From: Candidatus Magasanikbacteria bacterium GW2011_GWC2_45_8
GTDB lineage: Bacteria > Patescibacteriota > Patescibacteriia > Magasanikbacterales > UBA10146
Length of the DNA stretch: 16,507 nucleotides
Reading direction: 5' to 3'
Assembly (NCBI GenBank): GCA_001001925.1
Contig: LCLH01000025.1
Coordinates: forward strand, 1-16,507
In this document: piece by piece, positions 7,368 to 14,434 of the stretch
How positions within the stretch are numbered: position 1 is the stretch's first letter
How the letters are laid out: every line of letters begins with the position of its first letter
Position numbers and translations under genes: made by a program
The notes under the pieces: model-generated
The model's database searches: none
Told to the model about the DNA's origin: nothing
The model's input: only the letters and a program-made list of their open reading frames with translations

Positions 7368-7667
7368 ATGGATTCAAAAGCTTTTTCTCCTTTGTTTGGT
7401 GAAAATTTAAAGTTAGTAAGTGTCTGCCCTTTGTGCAACGCGGAAAAGGACGCGATAAAGACGCAGGTAGTGGATGAAAATAATGACGCGCATCTGATTC
7501 ACATGCAGTGCGGGGAGTGCGGAAGCGCTGTAGTGGCGCTTGTGGTGCACGCGTCAAATGGATTAAACTCCGTCCGTTCGGCCGCTCCTATTGAAATTGA
7601 TGATACGTTAGAGTTTTTTGAAGCCTTGCAAGATCAGGAAGAATTTTTGAAACAGCTTGTCAAATAG
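7368..7667 (+). CDS. Small double-CxxC (zinc-ribbon-like) protein
   Basis: 99 residues from the ATG at 7368; an in-frame TTG at 7344 lies upstream of the -10 box and is excluded by the promoter. Two CxxC pairs (CPLC at residues 20-23, CGEC at 48-51) spaced 24 residues apart should bind one zinc ion in a ribbon fold, with a hydrophobic strand ALVVHA after the second pair and an acidic C-terminal helix. The second knuckle IHMQCGECGS resembles zinc ribbons of nucleic-acid-binding proteins. It has its own leaderless promoter and no obvious operon partner. I do not recognise a named family. Confidence 0.75.
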   Translation: MDSKAFSPLFGENLKLVSVCPLCNAEKDAIKTQVVDENNDAHLIHMQCGECGSAVVALVVHASNGLNSVRSAAPIEIDDTLEFFEALQDQEEFLKQLVK

Positions 7668-7706
7668 AGTAAAAAATCAGTTTAAATGAGCTTAATATTC
7701 GTCGTC

Positions 7707-7735
7707 TTGACAAAATGACGATTTTATTTTATTCT
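7707..7735 (+). promoter_or_regulatory. Promoter of rplY
   Basis: TTGACA (7707-7712), a 17-nt spacer, TATTCT (7730-7735). A second -10-like TATAGT overlaps at 7735-7740. Transcription would start near 7742, giving a leader of about 55 nt. Confidence 0.65.
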
Positions 7736-7763
7736 ATAGTCCACACCCTTATTTATCTTTGAC

Positions 7764-7784
7764 GCCTTAAATAAAGGCATTTTT
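7764..7784 (+). promoter_or_regulatory. Hairpin with T tract in the rplY leader
   Basis: GCCTT (7764-7768) pairs with AAGGC (7774-7778), followed by ATTTTT, 12 nt before the bL25 start codon. It has the form of a small attenuator, which would suit feedback on a ribosomal protein gene; it may instead be chance given the short stem. Confidence 0.4.
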
Positions 7785-7796
7785 GACCTAAAACGT

Positions 7797-8477
7797 ATGG
7801 AATCAATAGTATTAACAGCTCAAATTCGCACAGCAGTAAAGAACCAAATTAAGCCACTTCGTAAAAATCGTAAGGTGCCGGGCGTTTTATATGGACACGA
7901 CATTCCAAGTCGTAATATTGTTGTGGACGCAGTTGAATTTGGTAAGGTCTACAAGAAAGCCGGTGCGAGCAATCTTATTGATTTAAAACTGGGAGAAGAG
8001 AGTCTCAAGGTGCTTGTAAAGGATTATCAGTTACATCCTTTAAAAACTATTTTTACACATTTTGATTTGTATCAAGTTCGCATGGATGAAGAGTTGGAAG
8101 CTGAAGCCAAAGTGGTTACAGTTGGTGAAGCTCCCGCAGTAAAGGGCTTGGGCGGTATTTTGGTAAAAAACATGCCGACGTTGACTATTCGTTGTTTGCC
8201 GGGGAATTTGGTGGGTGAGTTGACGGTTGATATTAGCTCTTTGAGTGAATTTGGACAGTCTATTCATGTAAAAGATATAGCGGTTCCTGCCGGCGTGGAA
8301 ATTTTGGGCAATCCGCAAGATGTGGTGGTTACTATTGCGGCGCCTCGTTCTGAAGAAGAAATTACTGCCGCGTCCGGAGCAGTAGTAGAAGATGTCACGC
8401 AAGTCAAAGTTGCCGCCGACGAAAAGAAGAAGGCTGAAGAAGCCGCGGCCGCCGCGGAGGCAGAGGCAAAGAAATAG
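7797..8477 (+). CDS. rplY: 50S ribosomal protein bL25 (CTC/TL5 form)
   Basis: 226 residues of the long bL25/CTC family, which binds 5S rRNA in the central protuberance. The N-terminal 5S-binding domain (about 1-90) carries KNQIKPLRKNRKVPGVLYG, the family's most conserved stretch, and LKVLVKDYQLHPL. The C-terminal beta domain (about 95-185) follows with VPAGVEILGNPQDVVVTI. The last 40 residues form an Ala/Glu/Lys-rich tail. ATG 7797 is the natural start; no Shine-Dalgarno precedes it. It is the first gene of a transcript that may extend into the DUF3048 gene 27 nt downstream. Confidence 0.95.
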   Translation: MESIVLTAQIRTAVKNQIKPLRKNRKVPGVLYGHDIPSRNIVVDAVEFGKVYKKAGASNLIDLKLGEESLKVLVKDYQLHPLKTIFTHFDLYQVRMDEELEAEAKVVTVGEAPAVKGLGGILVKNMPTLTIRCLPGNLVGELTVDISSLSEFGQSIHVKDIAVPAGVEILGNPQDVVVTIAAPRSEEEITAASGAVVEDVTQVKVAADEKKKAEEAAAAAEAEAKK

Positions 8478-8504
8478 AAATTTCATTTGACAAGGGAGGT
8501 TTCA

Positions 8505-9572
8505 ATGTTTAATGCAATTCATACATTTTACAAGAAAAAACGTCGCAAAATTATTCCTGCGGCGTTTTTATGTGTTGGATTGTTTTTCATTTGGAGCGTG
8601 TATGTGTGGGGAACTGCGTTTGGGTGGTGGGACCGTTCCATATCCATCGCAACATCTGTGCCTGTTGCGGTTTTGAACACGAACGCGTCAACCACCATTG
8701 AGCGCTTTATTGACGGGTCCATGGTAGATCCGGAGATGGCAAGCGGAACATTGTTTGCGGTCATGATTGACAACTCGTCAGAGGCTCAGCCTCCGGCAGG
8801 AGTTGAAAACGCGCCGCTTGTGGTTGAAGCGCCAGCGGAGGGCGGCATATCACGCCTCCTCGCGTTTTTTTTGACTGGGCAAACAATAGATGCAATCGGT
8901 CCGGTAAGAAGCGCGCGTCCATATTTTATAGATTTTGCGCGCATTTTTAATGTCCTTTATGCGCATGTGGGAGGTTCACCCGACGCACTCTCGCGGCTTG
9001 ATGGCAGAGCATGGAATGTTGATGAATATAGCAACGGGCAATATTTTTGGCGCTCCGGAAAACGTGGACGTCCTCATAATGTATTCACTTCAAGCGAGGA
9101 AATGCGCCGTTTGGCGATTAAAAAATATCCGGTAAAAGCCTATCAGCCGATATGGTTTTTTGAAGATGAAGCCTCGCCGGAAACACGCGGCGGGGGGAGT
9201 GTGATGGATATTAATTTTGGAGTGACGACGGTAAAATGGATCTACAATAAAAATGAAAATGTGTATGCACGCTCTGTGTATGGTGTGCCGCACACAACGG
9301 TTGATAATAATCTTTTGAAAGCAAAGAATGTCGTGGTGATTACTGCTCCTTTGCGCGTGATTGATGCCGAGGGGCGGTTAGATATTAAGACTGTCGGGAG
9401 CGGAAACGCGCTGTTTTTGCAAAACGGCAATAGCCTTGAGGGTACATGGCAGAGACTCTCTTCAAATAGTGCTTTAAAATTTTTTGATAAATCAGGCAAT
9501 GAAATGCGCCTCGCGCGCGGTACGGTTTGGGTTGAAGTGGCGGGGAGTGGCGTTGTTTGGAGTAATAATTAA
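8505..9572 (+). CDS. DUF3048 (YerB-like) membrane-anchored protein
   Basis: 355 residues from the ATG at 8505, chosen over an in-frame TTG at 8487 because AGGGAGG (8493-8499) is a good Shine-Dalgarno for it. A basic N-terminus and one membrane helix at about residues 17-37 anchor it, with the bulk outside. The DUF3048 core is clear: LFAVMIDN, VVEAPAEGGISRLLAFF, IGPVRSARPYFIDFA and YAHVGGSPDAL, then a C-terminal domain with KWIYN and GTVWVEV near the end, where the family places a substrate-like WxG/RGxxW region. The molecular function is not established; B. subtilis YerB is a lipoprotein of this family. Its stop overlaps the stop of the convergent prmC. Confidence 0.9.
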   Translation: MFNAIHTFYKKKRRKIIPAAFLCVGLFFIWSVYVWGTAFGWWDRSISIATSVPVAVLNTNASTTIERFIDGSMVDPEMASGTLFAVMIDNSSEAQPPAGVENAPLVVEAPAEGGISRLLAFFLTGQTIDAIGPVRSARPYFIDFARIFNVLYAHVGGSPDALSRLDGRAWNVDEYSNGQYFWRSGKRGRPHNVFTSSEEMRRLAIKKYPVKAYQPIWFFEDEASPETRGGGSVMDINFGVTTVKWIYNKNENVYARSVYGVPHTTVDNNLLKAKNVVVITAPLRVIDAEGRLDIKTVGSGNALFLQNGNSLEGTWQRLSSNSALKFFDKSGNEMRLARGTVWVEVAGSGVVWSNN

Positions 9573-10429
9573 AAAATCGCGCGTACAAGACGAGCGTGAT
9601 TATTTAAATCTTTAAAGACAGCAACACTCGCGTCCGGGAAATAGTTTGAAATAAGCGCGGGGAAACTGCGTTTTTGTGTTGAATTAATTTCAGACCACAA
9701 CACGGCGGGGAATACCCTTGTTTTTTTTAATTGTCGCAAAAGTTCGCGGTAATATTTAAGACCATCAGCGCCGCCGTCAATCGCGGTGCGCGGTTCAAAC
9801 GCGCACACTTGGCGTTCGGAGCGTTTCCAAATTTTTGTGGGAACATAAGGAAGGTTCGCCACAAGAAGGTATGGCTGTGTGAGGCGCGGCAATTTTTTGA
9901 TGAGCGGTTTGAGCAGATTGCCGTGCAAAAATTTTATGCGTTTAGAAACATGATTTCGCCGGGCGTTCACGCGTGCGACTGCAAGCGCGCCTACAGAATT
10001 ATCAATCGCCACCACCTGCGCGTGAGGAAACTCGTTTGCAAGAGTGACTGCAAGCGCGCCCGAGCCTGTCCCCACGTCTATAAACGTTCCATTCCATGAA
10101 TGAGGAAGCTCCTGAACGAGTTTTTCAATGATGAGTTCTGTCTCGCCGCGGGGGATGAGCGTGTGGCGATTCACCGCAAACAAGCGGCCGTAAAATAATT
10201 GATAGCCGCGTATATACGCTATAGGTTCATGTCGGAGTCGGCGCGCGAGCATTGCCTGCGTGGCATGCTCAATGGCCGGTGAAATGCGGTCAAACCCACG
10301 CGCGAGCACGTAGGAGCGGTCTTTTTTGAGCACTAAACTCAAAAGCACTTCCGCGTCCAAATGAGGTGAAGAAATTCGGGCTTTGGCGAGCTCTTTTTCA
10401 AGCATTCGCAAAAGTTCAAAAATCGTCAT
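9569..10429 (-). CDS. prmC: Peptide chain release factor N5-glutamine methyltransferase
   Basis: 286 residues. PrmC (HemK) uses S-adenosylmethionine to methylate the Gln of the GGQ motif in release factors. An N-terminal helical domain (about 1-75, ARISSPHLDAEVLL) precedes a class I methyltransferase fold with IDVGTGSGALAVTLA (117-131), IDNSVGALAVARVN, and the catalytic motif as NLPY (192-195), where the family norm is NPPY. IPRGETE at 92-98 replaces the usual IPRPETE. The start overlaps the prfA stop by ATGA, so the enzyme and its substrate are translationally coupled. Confidence 0.95.
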   Translation of the reverse strand: MTIFELLRMLEKELAKARISSPHLDAEVLLSLVLKKDRSYVLARGFDRISPAIEHATQAMLARRLRHEPIAYIRGYQLFYGRLFAVNRHTLIPRGETELIIEKLVQELPHSWNGTFIDVGTGSGALAVTLANEFPHAQVVAIDNSVGALAVARVNARRNHVSKRIKFLHGNLLKPLIKKLPRLTQPYLLVANLPYVPTKIWKRSERQVCAFEPRTAIDGGADGLKYYRELLRQLKKTRVFPAVLWSEINSTQKRSFPALISNYFPDASVAVFKDLNNHARLVRAIF

Positions 10430-11493
10430 ATGTCTCTTATTTCGCGTTGCGCGTTTTGGAGCGCGGCAATAAGCGGTTCAAACGCGCCGTTCATTATTGC
10501 GGGGATATTATGCCACGTCTTTTTGATGCGATGGTCGGTTACACGGTCTTGCGGAAAGTTGTAGGTGCGTATTTTTTCACTTCTGTCTCCAGTGCCAATC
10601 TGCGCTCGGCGCGCTTCAGTAAATTCTTTCATGCGGCGCTCTTCTTCAAATTGATACACACGCGCGCGCATAATTTGCATGGCTCGTTCGCGGTTTTGCT
10701 GTTGAGAGCGTTCGTCTTGGCAGGATACGGTAATGCCTGTTGGAATATGCACGGCGCGAATGGCACTGTAGGTTGTGTTAACGGATTGTCCTCCATGTCC
10801 GCTTGCGGTGGATGTTTCAATTTTGACATCTTTGGGGTCAAGTTTAAAATCCAATTCTTCAAGTTCAGGCAAGACTGCCACGGTGACAGTTGAAGTATGG
10901 ACACGTCCGTTTTTTTCCGTTTCCGGCACACGCTGAACACGGTGCACACCGCTTTCAAGCTTTAATAAGCGATAAGCGTTTTTGCCTTTTACGGCAAAAA
11001 TAATTTCTTTAAACCCACCAATCTCGCTTCGACTGCTGGAGACCACTTGATGATTCCATCCTTTGCTTTCCGCGTAGAGCGTATATGCACGGTACAGTTC
11101 GCCGGCAAATAGCGATGCTTCATCGCCCCCCGCGCCAGCGCGTATTTCTATGATGACATTTTTTTTATCCAGTGGATCTGCGGGGTGAAGTATTTCGTCA
11201 AGTTCCTGCGTGAGATGTTCTTTTTCCCGAGTGAGCGTTTCAATTTCCACGGAGGCAAGCGAGCGCAACTCCGCGTCGGTTTCAGTTTGCAATATTGCAG
11301 ACGCCTCACTAAGTTCAACTTCTACCAAGTGAAGGCGATTCCCCATCTCAACAATCTCTTTGATGTCGGTATATTCGCATGAGAGCTCTTTTAGTTTTTG
11401 AGAATTTTCAAGCACACGCGTGTCTTGCAGGGCGGTTTCAAGTTCTATAAATCGTTTTTTGCAGTTTTCCAATTCAACGGAGAAGTTTGTCAT
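10426..11493 (-). CDS. prfA: Peptide chain release factor 1
   Basis: 355 residues, full length for RF1, which ends translation at UAA and UAG. The codon-recognition motif is PET (190-192, PxT class), excluding RF2 (SPF). The peptidyl-hydrolysis motif GGQ is at 234-236 within SGHGGQSVNTT, with His where Ala is usual before GGQ. IEIRAGAGGDEASLFA (115-130) and GVHRVQRVPETE are typical. It is the first gene of prfA-prmC. ATG at 11491-11493 lies 9 nt after a TATAAT, so the leader is minimal or absent. Confidence 0.97.
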   Translation of the reverse strand: MTNFSVELENCKKRFIELETALQDTRVLENSQKLKELSCEYTDIKEIVEMGNRLHLVEVELSEASAILQTETDAELRSLASVEIETLTREKEHLTQELDEILHPADPLDKKNVIIEIRAGAGGDEASLFAGELYRAYTLYAESKGWNHQVVSSSRSEIGGFKEIIFAVKGKNAYRLLKLESGVHRVQRVPETEKNGRVHTSTVTVAVLPELEELDFKLDPKDVKIETSTASGHGGQSVNTTYSAIRAVHIPTGITVSCQDERSQQQNRERAMQIMRARVYQFEEERRMKEFTEARRAQIGTGDRSEKIRTYNFPQDRVTDHRIKKTWHNIPAIMNGAFEPLIAALQNAQREIRDI

Positions 11494-11502
11494 ATTATAA
11501 TC

Positions 11503-11508
11503 ATTATA
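11503..11508 (-). promoter_or_regulatory. -10 box of the prfA promoter
   Basis: On the minus strand TATAAT lies 9 nt before the prfA ATG, directly after the T tract of the rpmE terminator. No good -35 hexamer is found 17 nt upstream; a second overlapping TATAAT occurs closer to the ATG. Confidence 0.5.
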
Positions 11509-11510
11509 TC

Positions 11511-11555
11511 AAAAAAACATAATCCCGCACACGCATGAAGCGGAAACGGGATTAT
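11511..11555 (-). terminator. Terminator of rpmE
   Basis: On the minus strand ATAATCCCG pairs with CGGGATTAT (11547-11555 with 11519-11527), with a small inner CGC/GCG hairpin, followed by a G and seven T. It separates rpmE from prfA-prmC. Confidence 0.85.
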
Positions 11556-11576
11556 TAGAGAAGAGTGGTTAAAATG

Positions 11577-11867
11577 CTAATCGGCGTCTGTTGTGGTAGT
11601 GGTTTTTTTAGCGACACGTGCGGCTTTCTTGGCTTTTTTGCCTTTGCGCGCGGCAGATGCCACGATCTTTTTTGCGGATTTTTCTTGGAATTTTTCTACG
11701 CGCCGCGCGGCATCCAAAAATTTTTGTTTGCCTGTGTAGAAGGGGTGGCAATTACTGCACAACTCAACCTTGATTTCTTCTCTGGTGGAGCCTGTGATCC
11801 ATGTCTTGCCGCAAGCACAGGTAATTTGAGCTTTTGGGTAGTATTTTGGATGGGTGTCTTTTTTCAT
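11577..11867 (-). CDS. rpmE: 50S ribosomal protein bL31, zinc-binding form
   Basis: 96 residues. The N-terminal 50 residues are typical bL31: MKKDTHPKYYPKA, then C17/C19 and C37/C40 in CACG and CSNCHPFYTGKQK, the four-Cys zinc site of the C+ form. The C-terminal 45 residues are an added Lys/Ala-rich extension ending TTTTTDAD, longer than the roughly 70-residue E. coli protein. It is monocistronic, with a consensus promoter upstream and a terminator downstream. Confidence 0.96.
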   Translation of the reverse strand: MKKDTHPKYYPKAQITCACGKTWITGSTREEIKVELCSNCHPFYTGKQKFLDAARRVEKFQEKSAKKIVASAARKGKKAKKAARVAKKTTTTTDAD

Positions 11868-11905
11868 ATTTTTAGGCTGTTTTGAGGTGTTAGATAGGTA
11901 AAGAC

Positions 11906-11934
11906 AGTATAGGCTAAAACAAGAAATGAGTCAA
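11906..11934 (-). promoter_or_regulatory. Promoter of rpmE
   Basis: On the minus strand TTGACT (11934-11929), a 17-nt spacer, and TATACT (11911-11906), about 38 nt before the rpmE ATG. Confidence 0.82.
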
Positions 11935-12044
11935 GTTTTTGTACCACAATCTGGCTATCACTATTGCTTTAAAATATATTTTTTGATATTTTAGAGAAAG
12001 GGCATATATTGGTCTGCTTACCTTACTTATTCTTCAAATATATT

Positions 12045-12824
12045 ATGAAAGGCTATGCATCTGCTCATTTTGAGCAATTTGGTCCGGAAGAAAATCAAAC
12101 CTTGTTGGTTAAATTGTTGGGAGAAATAAGGAATAACAAACCTTTGATAACACAGATGCAAGCAACACCGCGTTTTGAAAGGTATTTTAAAGAGGGGCGC
12201 GAGAATGAGAGGAAAAACAAGGATGCCGAAGAGCTTGGACACTCAATCAATATGTATCATATTGCGGTTGAAATGGCTCAATTAGATCCGCAATTAGACA
12301 GTGTTGCCGTTTCCAAAATGAAGTTAGCGGCTTTGATACATGACATTGGAGAATTAGAGGATGGGGATGTCAGCTATGATGAAAAACAAGAAAGCGATGA
12401 AGCAAAAGAAGTGGAGTCTTTTTTGAAGAATGTGAATTCCTTTTTTCCCGGTTTATCGGCACATGAAATTGAATTGATCAAAAGCGTTTATTTTGAAATC
12501 GCTTTTGCAAAAGACAAGACAAAAGGTGAAGCACGCTACTTTAATATGATTGAAACAGCAGGGTACCTCAATGCCGCACTTCAGGAGTTTGAAAGCAAGT
12601 CTGATTCAATTGATTGGCAATGGCTTTGTGCCAATATACTTCATAATCAAGGTAAAAAAATTGTGTGTCTTATAGAAGAAATGCCTGTTACAGGGGCCTA
12701 TTTGCGTCAGAAAAAAGAAGTGTTGAAAAGTATGATTGATTGGGCGGAAGAACATATCGGCTCTGTTAGGGATTTTAGCGCAGAAGATTTGGTAGTTTGG
12801 CGAGAAATTTTAGCAAAAATTTGA
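12045..12824 (+). CDS. HD-domain protein
   Basis: 259 residues from the ATG at 12045; an in-frame TTG at 12009 would add 12 hydrophobic residues and is not preferred. The HD metal-binding pattern is present: His in LGHSINMYH (66 and 72) and the HD pair in LAALIHDIGE (99-100), followed by a helical region. The HD superfamily comprises metal-dependent phosphohydrolases acting on nucleotides, (p)ppGpp or phosphorylated small molecules. The substrate cannot be read here, and no second domain (nucleotidyltransferase, TGS or GGDEF) is attached. The gene stands alone between divergent rpmE and the rpsB promoter and is more AT-rich than its neighbours. No Shine-Dalgarno is visible. Confidence 0.75.
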   Translation: MKGYASAHFEQFGPEENQTLLVKLLGEIRNNKPLITQMQATPRFERYFKEGRENERKNKDAEELGHSINMYHIAVEMAQLDPQLDSVAVSKMKLAALIHDIGELEDGDVSYDEKQESDEAKEVESFLKNVNSFFPGLSAHEIELIKSVYFEIAFAKDKTKGEARYFNMIETAGYLNAALQEFESKSDSIDWQWLCANILHNQGKKIVCLIEEMPVTGAYLRQKKEVLKSMIDWAEEHIGSVRDFSAEDLVVWREILAKI

Positions 12825-12838
12825 TCCTTTCAAAGGTA

Positions 12839-12867
12839 TTGACATCAATCTTAAAATGCCTTATTAT
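12839..12867 (+). promoter_or_regulatory. Promoter of rpsB-tsf
   Basis: TTGACA (12839-12844), a 17-nt spacer, and TATTAT (12862-12867). Transcription should start near 12874, leaving a leader of about 125 nt before the rpsB ATG. Confidence 0.82.
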
Positions 12868-12873
12868 ACGGGT

Positions 12874-12999
12874 ACTTAAATCACACCTTTGCGCTTCACA
12901 AAAAAAGCTCTGTATCCTCCCCGCTTAAAACGGGGCACAGGGTTGGCGCATAAGGGAGGTACTGCTCCATTTAAGGGGTGGTTAAAAAGGAATAAATTT
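12874..12999 (+). promoter_or_regulatory. Structured leader of rpsB
   Basis: It contains a hairpin CCCCG-cttaaaa-CGGGG (12919-12935) and G-rich segments AAGGGAGG (about 12952) and TTAAGGGGTGG (about 12971) that could pair with the CCTCCCC near 12916. AAAAGGAAT before the ATG is the ribosome site. S2 is known to repress rpsB-tsf through the leader in other bacteria, so this may be the S2 site here; that is inference. The frame stays open across it and reads like a widespread low-complexity repeat peptide (PP..LKRG...KGG..PFKG). Confidence 0.5.
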
Positions 13000-13716
13000 A
13001 TGCCACAAGTACCAGAGCTCTTAGAGCTCCTCAAAGCCGGTGTGCATTTTGGTCACCAACAGTCACGTTGGCATCCCAAAATGGCGCCTTTTTTATTTGG
13101 CGTCCGTAATGGCGTCCACGTGATAGATTTGGAGGAAACACAGAAAAAACTCGCGCTCGCGCTCGCATTTTTGAAACAATCCGCGGCAGAAGGAAAGATT
13201 ATTCTGTTTGTTGGGACAAAAGACCAAGCAAAGGAAATAGTGCAGAAATTCGCCGTCGCCTGCGAGATGCCGTATGTTTCAGAGCGCTGGTTGGGCGGAT
13301 TGCTTACCAATTACACAACTATCAATGCGTTATTGAAGAAATTCCGCAAACTCAAAGCTGATCAGGCGTCTGGAGAACTCGCCGCGAAATATACAAAAAG
13401 TGAAGTTACAAAATTCGGCAAGTATATTCAAAAGATGGAAAAAACTCTTTCGGGACTTGTCTACCTTGAGCGCAAACCGGACGTGTTATTTTTGATTGAT
13501 ATCAAAAAAGAAAAAACAGCACTTCGCGAAGCAATTGCCACAGGAGTAAAAACCGTAGCGTTTTGCGACAGCAATGTGAACCCAGAAGCGATTGATTACA
13601 TTATTCCCGCAAATGACGACGCATCAAAATCCATTGAACTCATTACACGTCTTGCCGCTGAGGCCGTAAAAGAAGGAAAGGCGCAGGCGCACCAGCTGAC
13701 CAACGCCGCGGCATAA
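13000..13716 (+). CDS. rpsB: 30S ribosomal protein uS2
   Basis: 238 residues, the normal length. Hallmarks are LLKAGVHFGHQQSRWHPKM near the start, FLFGVRNGVHVIDLEET, VGTKDQAKEIV, ERWLGGLLTNYTTI, LVYLERKPDVLFLIDIKKE, and VAFCDSNVNPEAIDYIIPANDDASKSI. The ATG at 13000 is chosen by homology and AAAAGGAA upstream; the open frame to 12889 is leader. uS2 sits on the solvent side of the 30S subunit and needs S1 or zinc in some species. It is cotranscribed with tsf, the classic pairing. Confidence 0.97.
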   Translation: MPQVPELLELLKAGVHFGHQQSRWHPKMAPFLFGVRNGVHVIDLEETQKKLALALAFLKQSAAEGKIILFVGTKDQAKEIVQKFAVACEMPYVSERWLGGLLTNYTTINALLKKFRKLKADQASGELAAKYTKSEVTKFGKYIQKMEKTLSGLVYLERKPDVLFLIDIKKEKTALREAIATGVKTVAFCDSNVNPEAIDYIIPANDDASKSIELITRLAAEAVKEGKAQAHQLTNAAA

Positions 13717-13761
13717 AAATCGCGCACCGCGTATGTTCTTTAATTTTTTAAGTTTACGATT

Positions 13762-14349
13762 ATGACACTTGATTTAAAACTCATTTCTGAAATCCGTGAA
13801 CTCACTGGCGCGGGTATGAATGATGTAAAAGTCGCGTTGGATGAAGCGGAGGGGGACAAAGAGAAAGCAATTGATATTTTGCGCAAAAAAGGCGTTGTGA
13901 AAGCCGCAAAAAAAGCAGATCGCGCCACTTCGCAGGGTGTGGTGCATGCATACATCCACGCGGGAGGCCGTGTAGGCACGCTCGTAAAACTCATGTGTGA
14001 GACGGATTTTGTGGCGCGCACCGATAAATTTCAGGCATTGGCGCACGACGTAGCCATGCATGTGGCGGCGGCTAACCCACTCTACATGGCAGAAAGCGAC
14101 GTGCCGGAAGCGGTTATTGAGAAAGAAAAAGAAATTTATCGCGAACAGCTGCGCATGGAGGGCAAACCCGAGGCTGTGTGGGATAAAATAATGGAAGGAA
14201 AAATTCAGAAATTTTTTGCTGACGTGTGTTTGCTCAAACAACCGTACTTTAAAGAAGAAAGTATGACCGTGGAGCAGGTGGTTCAGAATGCTATTGCCAC
14301 TATGGGAGAAAATATACAGATTGGCGGATTTTCTCGGTTGAGTCTTTAA
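13762..14349 (+). CDS. tsf: Elongation factor Ts, short form
   Basis: 195 residues. EF-Ts is the nucleotide exchange factor that regenerates EF-Tu-GTP. The N-terminal UBA-like domain (LISEIRELTGAGMNDVKVAL, 7-26) is followed by the core with CETDFVARTDKF (79-90), whose TDFV contacts the EF-Tu G domain, and the C-terminal KQPYFKE segment and VEQVVQNA. Its length resembles the short form of Thermus, not the E. coli form of about 280 residues with a duplicated core. It lies 45 nt after rpsB, with no Shine-Dalgarno, and is followed by a strong terminator. Confidence 0.96.
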   Translation: MTLDLKLISEIRELTGAGMNDVKVALDEAEGDKEKAIDILRKKGVVKAAKKADRATSQGVVHAYIHAGGRVGTLVKLMCETDFVARTDKFQALAHDVAMHVAAANPLYMAESDVPEAVIEKEKEIYREQLRMEGKPEAVWDKIMEGKIQKFFADVCLLKQPYFKEESMTVEQVVQNAIATMGENIQIGGFSRLSL

Positions 14350-14367
14350 TGGAACTGCATCTTCTTT

Positions 14368-14394
14368 AAGCCCCCTTATCATCAGGGGGCTTTT
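14368..14394 (+). terminator. Terminator of rpsB-tsf
   Basis: AAGCCCCC pairs with GGGGGCTT around a 9-nt loop, followed by TTTT (stem 14368-14375 with 14385-14392). Confidence 0.9.
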
Positions 14395-14434
14395 CTGATA
14401 TACTAAAGGCACTTTTATTTAAGTATTTTTATAT

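Noticed and set aside
8487..8504. TTG start for the DUF3048 protein
   Set aside because: The Shine-Dalgarno lies between this TTG and the ATG at 8505, so the ATG is the start.
9731..10893. Plus-strand frames opposite prmC and prfA
   Set aside because: Antisense shadows of two well-conserved genes.
12889..12999. N-terminal extension of uS2
   Set aside because: uS2 homology begins at the ATG at 13000, which has a ribosome site; the upstream frame is G/C-rich leader.
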